DNA of 15,418 bases from Cyanobacteriota bacterium (lineage in GTDB: Bacteria > Cyanobacteriota > Cyanobacteriia > PCC-6307 > Cyanobiaceae): NCBI GenBank assembly GCA_026389255.1, contig JAPLIF010000078.1:1-15418 (forward strand), in the 5' to 3' direction. The position numbers and the translations under genes are program-made. The notes beneath the pieces were generated by a model that was given only the letters and a program-made list of their open reading frames with translations, had not been told where the DNA came from and ran no database searches. Shown one piece after another: positions 7,869 through 15,418 of this stretch (positions are counted from its first letter, which is position 1; each line of letters starts with the position of its first letter).

Positions 7869-8086
7869 GGCGGACTCATCCAGTCGGCGGAGGCAGCAGG
7901 GACGGATTGGGCTAGGGACTACATCCGGGGGTGTTCTTGACTCTTGATGGTAATCAAGACATGCGCTACCAAATCCATAGTAGGTCGATTGTTGGGATCC
8001 TGGCGGAGGTGCGGGCTTCCGCAGCTTGTGGCCGGGCGCCCCTGGCCTTCAACATGGATTCATCCGACATTTCGTGCCCAGCCAGT
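7869..8086. other. Divergent intergenic region pilB/grpE
   Basis: About 218 bases lie between the pilB start and the preferred grpE start, and the region must hold promoters for both operons. The only distinct structure seen is the repeat cluster at 7935-7959. A + strand frame is open from GTG 7931 into grpE, but the residues it adds before 8054 do not look like GrpE. No RNA gene was recognised. Confidence 0.6.
7935..7959. promoter_or_regulatory. Inverted/direct repeat cluster in the pilB-grpE divergent region
   Basis: TCTTGAT (7942-7948) and ATCAAGA (7953-7959) form a perfect 7-bp inverted repeat with a 4-base spacer. A further TCTTGA copy at 7935-7940 lies 7 bases before the left arm. A TTGACT at 7937-7942 resembles a -35 element, but I see no good -10 at the right distance. 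The repeat lies 67 bases from the pilB start and about 130 bases before grpE. It does not match the CIRCE consensus. It could be an operator or a small RNA hairpin. Confidence 0.35.
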
Positions 8087-8833
8087 ATGAGCGGCGATTT
8101 CCCAAGCGCTGGCGACTCCCACCAAGAGCAGCCGACCATCCCAGAGGCCCAGGAAGCCGATTCCGGCTGGAATGAGGCCCCTGGCACGCCCCAACAGGGT
8201 GCCGGCGAGCCGGCCGTTTCAGAGGCTGCGCCTGGCGAGGGAGCGCAAGGGGGCCAGGGTCCCGAGGCACCGGGGCCAAGCGGCACTGCCTCGGCCCAGG
8301 ACCCCGGCGGCACCAATCTGGACGCCCGCTTGGCGGCCCTGCAGGCCGAGAATGAGAGCCTCAAGGGCCAATACATGCGCATTGCCGCAGATTTCGACAA
8401 TTTCCGCAAACGCCAGAGCCGCGACCAGGACGATCTGCGCCTCAAGATCACCTGCTCCACCCTCAGTGAAATCCTGCCGGTGGTAGACAACTTCGACCGG
8501 GCCCGCCAGCAGCTCAATCCCCAGAGCGAGGAAGCCCAGGGCCTGCACCGCAGCTATCAAAATCTTTACAAGCAGCTGGTGGATGTGTTTAAGCAGCTGG
8601 GTGTTTCCCCCATGCGGGTCGAAGGCGAGCCCTTTGATCCCACCCTGCACGAGGCCGTGCTGCGGGAGCCCAGCCAGGAGTATCCGGAGGATGTCGTCAT
8701 CGAGGAGCTGCAGCGGGGGTATCACCTCAACGGCCGCGTGCTGCGCCATGCGCTGGTGAAGGTGTCCATGGGTCCGGGTCCCGGTGGCGCCCAGGCCGGC
8801 GCCGACCTGGGACCTGCTGAGCAGGCTGGCTGA
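8087..8833 (+). CDS. grpE: GrpE nucleotide exchange factor for DnaK
   Basis: GrpE releases ADP from DnaK to reset the chaperone cycle. From ATG 8087 it has 248 residues. The first 80 are acidic, Pro/Gly/Ala/Gln-rich and probably disordered. A coiled-coil region follows ([20 protein letters not shown]), then ADFDNFRKR, then the beta domain with the GrpE signature [14 protein letters not shown] and [18 protein letters not shown] chose the start at MSGD, which fits my recollection of picocyanobacterial GrpE; ATG 8054 (11 more residues) and GTG 7931 are in frame, and none has a clear ribosome-binding site. The stop TGA overlaps the dnaJ ATG by one base, so the two are translationally coupled. dnaK is not in the window. 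Confidence 0.93.
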   Translation: MSGDFPSAGDSHQEQPTIPEAQEADSGWNEAPGTPQQGAGEPAVSEAAPGEGAQGGQGPEAPGPSGTASAQDPGGTNLDARLAALQAENESLKGQYMRIAADFDNFRKRQSRDQDDLRLKITCSTLSEILPVVDNFDRARQQLNPQSEEAQGLHRSYQNLYKQLVDVFKQLGVSPMRVEGEPFDPTLHEAVLREPSQEYPEDVVIEELQRGYHLNGRVLRHALVKVSMGPGPGGAQAGADLGPAEQAG

Positions 8834-9948
8834 TGGCGGATTACTACGAGCTGCTGGGCGTTCGCCGCGATGCCGATCCGGAAACCCTCAAGCGGGCCTA
8901 TCGGCGGCTGGCGCGTCAGTACCACCCTGATGTCAACAAGGATCCGGCAGCCGAGGACAAATTCAAGGAGGTTGGCCAGGCCTATGAGGTGCTGAGCAAT
9001 CCCCAGACCCGGGCGCGTTACGACCAGTTCGGCGAGGCCGGCCTAGGCGGTGGCGGCGTGCCCGATATGGGCGACATGGGTGGTTTCGCCGACCTGTTCG
9101 AGACCTTTTTCAGTGGTTTTGGCGGCGCCGCGGGCGGCGGCGGTCCCCGGCGCCGCGGTCCTCGCCAAGGCAACGATCTGCGCCTGGATCTCACGATCAG
9201 CTTCAGCGAGGCCATCGCCGGCATCGACAAGGAGGTGCAGGTCCGCCATCAGGAAACCTGCGGCACCTGCAAGGGCTCAGGCGCCAAGGAGGGCAGTGTC
9301 CCCACCGGGTGCACCAGTTGCGGCGGTGCTGGTCAGGTGCGACGGGCCACACGCACCCCTTTCGGTAGTTTCCAGCAGGTGGCCCCCTGTCCCACCTGCG
9401 AGGGCACGGGCGAAATGATCGCCGATCCCTGTGGCAGCTGCGGGGGCCAGGGCCTCAGAGAAGTGCTCAAGACGTTGCGCCTCAACATTCCCGCCGGTGT
9501 CGATAGCGGCACCAGGCTGCGGGTCACCAATGAGGGCGATGCCGGCCAGAGGGGCGGCCCCTCGGGGGATCTTTATGTGTTTCTTGGAGTCAAGCCCCAT
9601 CCCCAGCTACGGCGTGACGGCATCACCATCCTTTCGGAGGCTCCCCTGAGCTATCTGCAGGCCATCCTGGGTGACACCATCGAGGTCGAGACGGTCGATG
9701 GCATCGACAAGCTGGAGATTCCAGCTGGGACCCAGCCCGGCACGGTCGTCACCATGAAGGGTAAAGGCGTGCCCAGGTTGGGCAATCCGGTGGCCCGCGG
9801 CAATCACCAAGTCACCGTCAAGGTTCAGTTACCCACCAAGCTCAGCAGCGAAGAACGGGACCTGCTGGAACAACTGGCCGGTCACCACAGAAGCAAAGGC
9901 CAGCGATCGCCCCAGAAGAGCGGTTTGTTTGGGGGGCTCTTCGGCTGA
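8833..9948 (+). CDS. dnaJ: Chaperone DnaJ (type I Hsp40)
   Basis: DnaJ delivers clients to DnaK and stimulates its ATPase. The protein has 371 residues and complete type I architecture: a J domain (1-70) with HPD at 31-33; a Gly/Phe-rich linker (70-112); four zinc-binding CxxCxGxG repeats starting at Cys143, Cys160, Cys186 and Cys200, all with both cysteines; and two C-terminal substrate-binding domains. The C-terminus is short (GLFGGLFG) and lacks the CaaX box of eukaryotic relatives. ATG 8833 overlaps the grpE stop. It sits in the run grpE-dnaJ-tusA-rsgA, with the next start 2 bases after its TGA. No irregularity is seen. Confidence 0.97.
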   Translation: MADYYELLGVRRDADPETLKRAYRRLARQYHPDVNKDPAAEDKFKEVGQAYEVLSNPQTRARYDQFGEAGLGGGGVPDMGDMGGFADLFETFFSGFGGAAGGGGPRRRGPRQGNDLRLDLTISFSEAIAGIDKEVQVRHQETCGTCKGSGAKEGSVPTGCTSCGGAGQVRRATRTPFGSFQQVAPCPTCEGTGEMIADPCGSCGGQGLREVLKTLRLNIPAGVDSGTRLRVTNEGDAGQRGGPSGDLYVFLGVKPHPQLRRDGITILSEAPLSYLQAILGDTIEVETVDGIDKLEIPAGTQPGTVVTMKGKGVPRLGNPVARGNHQVTVKVQLPTKLSSEERDLLEQLAGHHRSKGQRSPQKSGLFGGLFG

Positions 9949-9950
9949 CC

Positions 9951-10187
9951 GTGACCCCTACACCCCTGCAGTGCCTCGATCTGCGCGGCATCCCCTGCCC
10001 GCTGAACTACGTGAGGACTCGGCTGGCCCTAGAAATCCTTCCCCCCCAGGGTTGGTTGCAGGTCGATCTGGACGCGGGGGAACCCGAGTCTTCCGTGGCT
10101 GAGGGCATGCGGGGCGAGGGTCATTGGGTCCAAGTCGAGCACCTGCCTCCGGATGGAGCGCGACTGCTGATCCGACGCGCCGCGTGA
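9951..10187 (+). CDS. TusA/SirA-family sulfurtransferase-like protein
   Basis: A 78-residue protein with the TusA fold signature near the N-terminus: LDLRGIPCPLNYVRTRLALE (9-28), with the conserved sulfur-carrying Cys16. E. coli TusA relays sulfur for tRNA 2-thiouridine; other members serve molybdenum or selenium metabolism, so the partner here is unknown. The usual CPxP reads CPLN, a variant in which the second proline is replaced. The GTG start lies 2 bases after the dnaJ stop, and the TGA overlaps the rsgA GTG by 4 bases (GTGA), so it is embedded in a chaperone/ribosome-assembly operon. The length is normal for the family. Confidence 0.85.
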   Translation: MTPTPLQCLDLRGIPCPLNYVRTRLALEILPPQGWLQVDLDAGEPESSVAEGMRGEGHWVQVEHLPPDGARLLIRRAA

Positions 10188-11166
10188 GCGCCACAAATTC
10201 AGGGTGTTCCGAGCCCCCAGGGGCCGACGCCAGCCCCCCATCGATCAAGGGCCGGGTTGTGGCCCTGGAAGCCAATTTTTGCCGGGTTCAACTCGATCAG
10301 CCTGGTCCGCAGGGAGTCCTGAGGTTGCTGTGCACTCGGCGGACGCGCCTAATGTCACCCAGGTGCTGGTGGTGGTGGCCCTGGTCGAACCGGAGCTGGA
10401 CCCCTTGCAATTGACCCGCTTTCTGGTCACTGCTGAGGCGGCTGGTGTGCCCTTGCAGCTGGTACTGAGCAAGGCGGATCGGCTGGATCCGCAGGAGCTG
10501 GCGGCCTGGGTCGAGCGGCTCCGTCCATGGGGTTATGACCCCATGCTGGTGTCCACCCTCAGCGGACAGGGAATCGCTGAGTTGCGCTCCCGACTGGTTA
10601 AGAGTTCTTGCGGCGGCGGGATCGCCGTGTTGTGCGGCCCCTCTGGGGTCGGAAAAAGCAGCCTGCTCAACGCCTTGATTCCCGGACTGGAACTGCGGGT
10701 GGCTGCCGTTTCGGGTCGCCTGCAACGGGGCCGCCACACCACCCGCCACGTAGAGCTTCATGCCTTGGAGGCAGGGGGCGATCTGTTGGTGGCGGACACG
10801 CCTGGCTTCAACAGGCCTGCCCTGCCCGCGGACCTAGTGCAGTTGGCCGCGGCTTTTCCTGAGGTCCGTCAGCGCCTCCAGGACGGTGGCTGTCGCTTCG
10901 CCAACTGCCGCCATCTGGAGGATCCAGGCTGTCGGGTGGGAAGGGACTGGCCGCGGCATCCGCTGTATCGCCGCTGCCTGGAGGAGATCGAAGCCAGCCC
11001 CCCGGTCAACCGCAGGTCCCAGGGCGGCACTCGCCAGAAGGGGGGGAAGGAGGAACCTTTGCTGGAGGGCCAGTGGCGCCAGGCCTCTCGCCGCCAGGGC
11101 CGTCAGGAGCTGGCGGGTGAGCTCAGCCCCCCAGACCCGGAAGATTCAGCTCCAGGCCCCCCGTGA
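10184..11166 (+). pseudogene. rsgA: Ribosome small-subunit GTPase RsgA (YjeQ), internally deleted and frameshifted
   Basis: RsgA is a circularly permuted GTPase that checks late 30S maturation. The family order is an OB-fold, the GTPase and a zinc domain. From GTG 10184 the first frame encodes the start of the OB-fold (GRVVALEANFCRVQLDQPG, then LRLLCTRRTRL) and leaves homology near 10350; it would stop at 10414 after 76 residues. Homology resumes at about 10351 in another frame with NVTQVLVVVALVEPELDPLQL and continues through LSKAD (G4), GPSGVGKSSLLN (G1), DTPGF (G3) and the zinc motif with GCRF, FANC and H to TGA 11166. Relatives have about 40 residues (GxxVxVGDRV and LLPRxSxLxRP types) between these segments. 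This fits a 3n+1-base deletion. The 3' end overlaps ybaB by 44 bases on the opposite strand. Confidence 0.85.
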
Positions 11167-11464
11167 GCTCATCCATGCGTTCGCGCATGGTGCTGGTGGA
11201 GACCTGGTAAGCCTTCTGGAGGGCCTCAAGAATGGCCGCTTCGACGGCATCAGGCGCCTCGGCGAGCAAGGCGGGGTCAACCCGTACTTTGAGGGGTTGC
11301 TGGTTGCCGGAAAGCCAGATACTGACCTTGCCATCGGCGCTCTGGCCCTCCAGCTCCATAGCCTCCAGTTCTTCCTGCAGTTTTTGGGCGTCCTGCTGGA
11401 TCTGCTGGGCCTTGCGGAAAGCCTCGGTGAGCTGACCGAAATTGGGGAGTCCGAAGCCGGCCAT
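11123..11464 (-). CDS. YbaB/EbfC-family nucleoid-associated protein
   Basis: This is a small dimeric DNA-binding protein of the YbaB/EbfC family, 113 residues, the usual size. It opens [20 protein letters not shown], followed by a long helix ([21 protein letters not shown]), then a beta segment with [20 protein letters not shown] and a C-terminal helix with [27 protein letters not shown] 11464 lies 39 bases after the murB stop, so it is likely the last gene of a murC-murB-ybaB transcript. The last 14 codons and the stop lie inside the 3' end of rsgA, antisense to it. No ribosome-binding site is evident. Family members bind DNA broadly; the specific role in cyanobacteria is not shown by the sequence. 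Confidence 0.92.
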   Translation of the reverse strand: MAGFGLPNFGQLTEAFRKAQQIQQDAQKLQEELEAMELEGQSADGKVSIWLSGNQQPLKVRVDPALLAEAPDAVEAAILEALQKAYQVSTSTMRERMDELTGGLELNLPGLGG

Positions 11465-11503
11465 GAAGATGGGGAGAGAGAATTAAATTTACAGGCCGAT
11501 GCC

Positions 11504-12472
11504 TTAGAAGCCGAGGCGTTTGACCTCGGTGTGAAGCAGGATTCCGTAGGTCTCAAGCACCTTATCCTGCACCTGGCGGACCAGGGTGTCGATGTCGGCC
11601 GCCGTGGCAGCGCCGGTGTTGACGATGAAGTTGGCATGCAGGGGTGAAACCATGGCGCCCCCGACGCTCTGGCCCTTGAGCCCCAATTCTTGGATCAACT
11701 GGCCCGCTTTGCGGGGTTCTGGATTCCGAAAAACACTGCCGCAACTGGGCTGCTGGTAAGGCTGGCTCTTGGTGCGTGAATGCAGATTGGTGCTGGTGGT
11801 GGCCGTGATCGCGGCGGGATCGTGGCCGGGGCTGAGCCGAAAACGGGCCGACAGCACCAGCAGCGCTTCGTCCTGCAGGCGGCTGTGGCGGTAGGCGAAG
11901 GCCAGGTCCCGGGCCTCAAGCACGAAGGGCTGGTCCGGGCGTTTGGGATCGATGACCTGGATGGAATGCAGCCACTCGGCGGTACAGCCCCCCTGGGCAC
12001 CCGCATTCATCACGACGGCCCCGCCCACCGTGCCGGGGATCCCCACCGCCCACTCAAGGCCATGGAGGCCCTGGCGAGCAGCTTTGCGCGCCAGGGTCGG
12101 GATCGGTTCTCCCGCCTGGGCTTCCACCCAGCCCTCCCGGGGATCCAGCTGGCTGCCCTGGAGTCGTCGATTGCACAGGGTGAGGCCGCTCAGGCCGCCA
12201 TCGGCGACCAAAAGGTTGGATCCGGCGCCGATGCAACGCAGGGGCAAGCCCCTCTCCTGGGCCCAGGCCACCAGGGCTAGAAGCGAGTCCTGGTCCGACG
12301 GTTCGGCAAACCACTGGGCTGGGCCGCCGACGCGCCAGGTGGTGAAGTCCTTCAGCTCCACCGCCTGATGGAGCTCGGCCGGTGGGTTGTCAGCCCGCAA
12401 GTCAGGCCACCAGGGCGGGGGCCGCGCCGGGGTCCCCCTGGGCGGCCAATCGATCCCAGAGGCTGTTGACAT
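11504..12472 (-). CDS. murB: UDP-N-acetylenolpyruvoylglucosamine reductase MurB
   Basis: MurB reduces UDP-GlcNAc-enolpyruvate to UDP-MurNAc with FAD and NADPH in peptidoglycan precursor synthesis. Counted from ATG 12472 it has 322 residues. Visible are TTWRVGGPA (44-52), the FAD-binding GAGSNLLV (82-89), [19 protein letters not shown] (144-162), the active-site serine in [10 protein letters not shown] (Ser246) and the C-terminal catalytic-type Glu in LHTEVKRLG (Glu316). The start is uncertain. ATG 12472 overlaps the end of murC by 71 bases and adds a proline-rich stretch ([14 protein letters not shown]) with no obvious homology. TTG 12400, one base after the murC stop, or GTG 12361 would give a more ordinary N-terminus. 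The reading frame is otherwise intact. Confidence 0.93.
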   Translation of the reverse strand: MSTASGIDWPPRGTPARPPPWWPDLRADNPPAELHQAVELKDFTTWRVGGPAQWFAEPSDQDSLLALVAWAQERGLPLRCIGAGSNLLVADGGLSGLTLCNRRLQGSQLDPREGWVEAQAGEPIPTLARKAARQGLHGLEWAVGIPGTVGGAVVMNAGAQGGCTAEWLHSIQVIDPKRPDQPFVLEARDLAFAYRHSRLQDEALLVLSARFRLSPGHDPAAITATTSTNLHSRTKSQPYQQPSCGSVFRNPEPRKAGQLIQELGLKGQSVGGAMVSPLHANFIVNTGAATAADIDTLVRQVQDKVLETYGILLHTEVKRLGF

Positions 12473-13844
12473 CCCCTGCCCCCATGGCCAGCACCAGATC
12501 GCCGGGGCGGGTGTGGCTGACCACGTGTTCGGTCAGTTGGTCGAGGCTGTCGGCCACCAGCACCTCCAGTTGGGGCGCGAGCCGCCGCACCGCCGCCCCC
12601 ATGGCCTGGCTGGATATGCCGAGGATTGGATCTTCGCCGGCGGCGTAGAGGGGGGCTACCACCACCAGATCGGCGGAGGAAAGGGCGATGGAAAATTCTT
12701 CGAGAAACTGGGCCGTGCGGCTATAGCGGTGCGGTTGGAAAATGGCGACCAAGCGCTGGGGCGGGGCGGGCAGGGGGCTGCGTCCGCTATTCACCATCAG
12801 CCGAGCCATGGCCAGGGTGGCGCTCACTTCACTGGGATGGTGGGCGTAGTCATCGACGACGATCCGCTCTTGCCAAAGTCCCCGGCAATCAAAACGGCGT
12901 CCGGGGGTTCGCACTTGGGCGATGGCCTGTTGCAATTCGGCAAAGGGCACCCCTTCAAAACGGCAGGCGGCCAGGGCGGCGGTGGCGTTACTGAGGTTGT
13001 GGCGACCAGGCAGCGGTAGCTCGAAGCGGCCAACGGGCTGGCCGTCTTCATAGAACTGGGCCACGGTGCCATCCCCGTGTTCTTCCACGGCAATGGCGGC
13101 AAACGAGGTGTGCTCAGGGCTCTGGGTGGACCACCAGCGGTCGGCTTCGAAATGTTCGCTCAGGATCGGGCAGTCCTTGTTGGCCAGAACCCGTTCCGAT
13201 CCCGCGGCGAAATGCTTGAGGGTTTCGATGAGGGCGTTGAGATCTGGGTAGTGGTCCGTGTGATCGAGCTCCAGGTTCGTGATCACACCCAGTTGGGCCC
13301 TGAATTTGACGAGGGAGCCATCGGATTCGTCGGCTTCGGCCACCAGCAGCGGACCCTCTCCATGGCGGGCATTGCTGCCAAAGGCGGGCACGATGCCGCC
13401 GATTACGGCCGTGGGATCGCGGTGGGTGGCGGCTAACAGGGTGGCGATCAAGGTGCTGGTGGTGGTCTTGCCGTGGCTGCCGGCCACGGCGATCGAGGGC
13501 TGACTGCAGATCAATGCCGCCAGCACGTCGGATCGATGCACGACGGTCCACCCCTGCTGGCGGGCTTCCAGCAGTTCGGGATTGGTTGCCGGAACGGCAG
13601 AACTGATGACCACCACTGGATTGGTAGCGCCGGCTTGCTGAAGTGCGCCGATTGTTTCAGCCGACTGGCTGAGGAAGATCAGCACACCGCACTGGCGCAA
13701 CCCTTCAATCACCGGCGAGCAGCGGCGATCGGAGCCACTGACCTGGAAGCCCCGTTTGGCCAGGATGCCGGCGAGGGCGGACATGCCGATGCCTCCGACT
13801 CCAATGAAGTGGACCGGCTGTTGGCGATCGAGCAGCAGAGCCAA
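12402..13844 (-). CDS. murC: UDP-N-acetylmuramate--L-alanine ligase MurC
   Basis: MurC adds L-Ala to UDP-MurNAc with ATP, the first Mur ligase step. It has 480 residues from TTG 13844. Landmarks are the nucleotide-sugar-binding [11 protein letters not shown] (15-25), the ATP P-loop GSHGKTTT (122-129), EADESDGS (170-177), [17 protein letters not shown] (282-290), DDYAHHPSE (331-339) and FQPHRYSRT in the C-terminal domain. A GGAGG lies 5 bases before TTG 13844. A GTG two codons further upstream (13850) overlaps that GGAGG and is therefore less likely as the start. It heads the murC-murB-ybaB unit and is divergent from gap2 across about 0.2 kb. Complete, with no anomalies. Confidence 0.96.
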   Translation of the reverse strand: MALLLDRQQPVHFIGVGGIGMSALAGILAKRGFQVSGSDRRCSPVIEGLRQCGVLIFLSQSAETIGALQQAGATNPVVVISSAVPATNPELLEARQQGWTVVHRSDVLAALICSQPSIAVAGSHGKTTTSTLIATLLAATHRDPTAVIGGIVPAFGSNARHGEGPLLVAEADESDGSLVKFRAQLGVITNLELDHTDHYPDLNALIETLKHFAAGSERVLANKDCPILSEHFEADRWWSTQSPEHTSFAAIAVEEHGDGTVAQFYEDGQPVGRFELPLPGRHNLSNATAALAACRFEGVPFAELQQAIAQVRTPGRRFDCRGLWQERIVVDDYAHHPSEVSATLAMARLMVNSGRSPLPAPPQRLVAIFQPHRYSRTAQFLEEFSIALSSADLVVVAPLYAAGEDPILGISSQAMGAAVRRLAPQLEVLVADSLDQLTEHVVSHTRPGDLVLAMGAGDVNSLWDRLAAQGDPGAAPALVA

Positions 13845-13849
13845 GGACA

Positions 13850-13854
13850 CCTCC
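13850..13854 (-). promoter_or_regulatory. Shine-Dalgarno GGAGG for murC
   Basis: On the - strand, GGAGG is followed by TGTCC and then TTG at 13844. The 5-base spacing favours TTG as the murC start over the GTG at 13850, whose first base is the last G of the motif. Confidence 0.5.
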
Positions 13855-13991
13855 GGGTAGGGCCGAAAATAAGCCGGCGACGATACCCATCCTTTTACTG
13901 GTTGCTTCGCTTTCTGGCCAGCCTGGGCCTGCGGTCGATGGCGAGGTGGCGAGGCTGGGCCGAGGCTGACGATCGGTTTGAGAGGGTGTCC

Positions 13992-14015
13992 GCAGATCCA
14001 GTCTGTAGGATCTGC
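13992..14015. promoter_or_regulatory. Perfect palindrome upstream of gap2, overlapping a -10-like TAGGAT
   Basis: GCAGATCC (13992-13999), 8 spacer bases, then GGATCTGC (14008-14015): a perfect 8-bp inverted repeat 43 bases before the gap2 ATG. TAGGAT at 14006-14011, a plausible -10 hexamer, overlaps the right arm. The closest -35-like TTGAGA (13978-13983) is 22 bases away, too far to be convincing. The arrangement fits an operator over a core promoter, or a 5' leader hairpin if transcription starts further upstream. Confidence 0.4.
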
Positions 14016-14058
14016 TCCCGAAACGCCCTAGCCAGCGGTTTTCCGCCCCCCCCCAGCC

Positions 14059-15081
14059 ATGACCCTGCGCGTAGCGATCAACGGATTCGGCCGCATTGGC
14101 CGCAACTTCACGCGTTGTTGGCTCAGCCGAGGTCTCGATACGGGGATCGAGGTGGTGGGTCTCAACGACACCTCCGATCCGAGGACGAACTCCCACCTGC
14201 TCCAATACGACACCATGTTGGGGCACATCCGCGATGCGGAAGTGAGCTACACCGACGACACGATCGTCGTCAATGGCAAGCACATCAAATGTTTCTCGGA
14301 TCGCAATCCCCTCAACCTGCCTTGGAAGGAGTGGGGCGTTGATTTGGTGATCGAAGCCACCGGCGTTTTCATCGATCAAAAGGGTGCTGGTAAGCACATT
14401 GAAGCGGGCGCTAAAAAAGTGCTGATCACAGCTCCGGGCAAGGGTGAGGGGGTTGGCACCTTTGTTGTGGGCGTCAATGCTGATCAATACCGGCATGAAG
14501 ACTTCGACATCATTAGCAACGCCAGCTGCACCACCAATTGCATGGCTCCCTTGGTGAAGGTGCTGGATCAATCCCTCGGCATCGTCAAGGGGATGATGAC
14601 GACCACCCACAGTTATACCGGTGATCAGCGCATTTTGGATGCCTCCCACCGCGACCTGCGCCGGGCCCGCGCCTCCGCCGTCAACATCGTGCCGACCTCC
14701 ACAGGAGCTGCCACCGCCGTGGCGCTTGTCTATCCGCCGATGAAGGGCAAGCTCAATGGCATCGCCATGCGGGTGCCGACCCCCAACGTCTCGGTGGTGG
14801 ATATGGTGCTGGAGGTGAGTCGGGCCACCACGAAAGAGGAAGTGAACGCCATCTTCAAGGCCGCTTCCGAAAACGGCATGAAGGGCATTATTAAGTATTG
14901 TGACTTACCCCTCGTCTCCACGGACCACGCCGGCACCGATGAATCCACGATCGTGGATGCCGATCTCACCATGGTGATGGATGGCAACATGGTGAAGGTC
15001 ATCTCCTGGTACGACAACGAATGGGGCTATAGCCAGCGCGTGGTTGATCTCGCCGAAGTGGTTGCCAAAAACTGGAAGTAA
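14059..15081 (+). CDS. gap2: Glyceraldehyde-3-phosphate dehydrogenase, Gap2 type
   Basis: GAPDH interconverts 1,3-bisphosphoglycerate and glyceraldehyde-3-phosphate. The cyanobacterial Gap2 type serves the Calvin cycle and gluconeogenesis and accepts NADP as well as NAD. The protein has 340 residues, with NGFGRIGRN (8-16), [11 protein letters not shown] (34-44), the catalytic SNASCTTNC (Cys157), [10 protein letters not shown] (181-190, with the His184 base), [18 protein letters not shown] and the C-terminal [11 protein letters not shown]. It has no GapB-like C-terminal extension, so redox control would act through CP12, known for this family but not visible here. ATG 14059 follows a run of nine C bases with no ribosome-binding site, and the homology begins right at this start. 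It is monocistronic as judged by the terminator behind it. Confidence 0.97.
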   Translation: MTLRVAINGFGRIGRNFTRCWLSRGLDTGIEVVGLNDTSDPRTNSHLLQYDTMLGHIRDAEVSYTDDTIVVNGKHIKCFSDRNPLNLPWKEWGVDLVIEATGVFIDQKGAGKHIEAGAKKVLITAPGKGEGVGTFVVGVNADQYRHEDFDIISNASCTTNCMAPLVKVLDQSLGIVKGMMTTTHSYTGDQRILDASHRDLRRARASAVNIVPTSTGAATAVALVYPPMKGKLNGIAMRVPTPNVSVVDMVLEVSRATTKEEVNAIFKAASENGMKGIIKYCDLPLVSTDHAGTDESTIVDADLTMVMDGNMVKVISWYDNEWGYSQRVVDLAEVVAKNWK

Positions 15082-15105
15082 GGCTGGGGCCATTCCCCCT
15101 TTCTG

Positions 15106-15131
15106 GGCCGTCCTGCGGGGCGGCCTTTTTT
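15106..15131 (+). terminator. Intrinsic terminator of gap2
   Basis: GGCCGTCC, a TGCG loop and GGGCGGCC form an 8-bp stem with one G:T wobble, followed directly by six T residues. It begins 24 bases after the gap2 stop codon. It is the only textbook Rho-independent terminator found in the window. Confidence 0.92.
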
Positions 15132-15418
15132 GTTGGTCCTGCCTTGGTTCGACCGCCAGGGTTACCCAGGTCAGCATCCAACGCTTGGCTGCTGTCCGCC
15201 TGCAGCGCTTCTGCCATGGGTTGTGCTCAGCCGTTGGCGGGTAGCAGCGACCGTCCCGCGGCTGGATCTTTAATCCCTTTAGCTGATAGAGCACTGCATC
15301 CACCGGCAAGGCAGCGCAGGTGTTTGTAGAGCAGTAAGGGCGCACCGTCGCTCGCTGGGGACGTCCAGCACAACCAATCTTTACCTGAGATGCAAACGGG
15401 AATCAGTCAGCCGTCAAG
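15132..15418. other. Region with no recognised gene at the window end
   Basis: 287 bases follow the gap2 terminator. No reading frame with recognisable homology is seen on either strand; a - strand frame here continues antisense into gap2 and looks spurious. A stretch near 15279-15300 (TTTAGCTGATAGAGCACTGC) resembles the D-arm of a tRNA but lacks the loop bases and a matching acceptor or T-arm. It may hold the 3' end or promoter of a gene outside the window. Confidence 0.5.

Noticed and set aside
7931..8053. N-terminal extension of GrpE from GTG 7931
   Set aside because: The added residues do not resemble GrpE, cover the divergent promoter region and its inverted repeat, and have no good ribosome-binding site.
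13473..14342. Long + strand open frame across the murC 5' end and the start of gap2
   Set aside because: It is antisense to murC and in another frame of gap2, has no recognisable motif, and both overlapped genes have strong family matches.
13705..14649. Long - strand frame of about 314 residues opposite gap2 and the murC/gap2 gap
   Set aside because: Antisense shadow typical of GC-rich coding DNA. It has no family features and would erase the only plausible divergent promoter region.
15279..15330. Possible tRNA gene (TAGCT...TAGAGC D-arm-like)
   Set aside because: The D-loop is too short and no acceptor stem, proper anticodon arm or downstream TTCGA T-arm can be folded. The nearest GGTTCGA (about 15146) is upstream, not downstream.

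Overview
The window looks like chromosomal DNA from a GC-rich picocyanobacterium of the Synechococcus/Cyanobium group. The grounds are a Gap2-type GAPDH without a C-terminal extension, an RRM plus glycine-rich RNA-binding protein typical of cyanobacteria, and gene neighbourhoods (grpE-dnaJ-tusA-rsgA facing ybaB-murB-murC, then gap2) that I recall from marine and freshwater Synechococcus. No mobile element, CRISPR array, rRNA or convincing tRNA is visible. Species is not determinable from the window alone.

Layout: argH (5' end outside the window) and an RRM protein on the + strand; dusA on the - strand, divergent from a HI0933/BaiN-type flavoprotein on the + strand; a - strand type IV pilus block reading pilB, pilT, pilC; a divergent + strand operon grpE-dnaJ-tusA-rsgA; a - strand operon murC-murB-ybaB; and gap2 on the + strand with a clear intrinsic terminator, followed by about 290 bases with no recognised gene. 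Packing is very tight: dusA and the flavoprotein start on overlapping ATGs, the flavoprotein and pilC stop 1 base apart, and rsgA and ybaB overlap tail to tail by 44 bases. Only the pilB/grpE (about 0.2 kb) and murC/gap2 (about 0.2 kb) gaps look like real divergent control regions, and each contains a perfect short inverted repeat.

The main result is that three genes appear broken while their neighbours look intact. pilT has a single in-frame TAG at codon 68. pilC has an internal deletion that removes roughly 60 residues, including its second membrane segment, and shifts the frame. rsgA has an internal deletion that removes roughly 40 residues of the OB-fold and shifts the frame. pilB is open but lacks an N-terminal GspE/MshE domain. 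Together these suggest recent loss of type IV pilus function and of a non-essential ribosome-assembly GTPase, as in a streamlined or host-associated lineage. An assembly or consensus error cannot be excluded from the sequence alone. I see no convincing new multi-gene system here.
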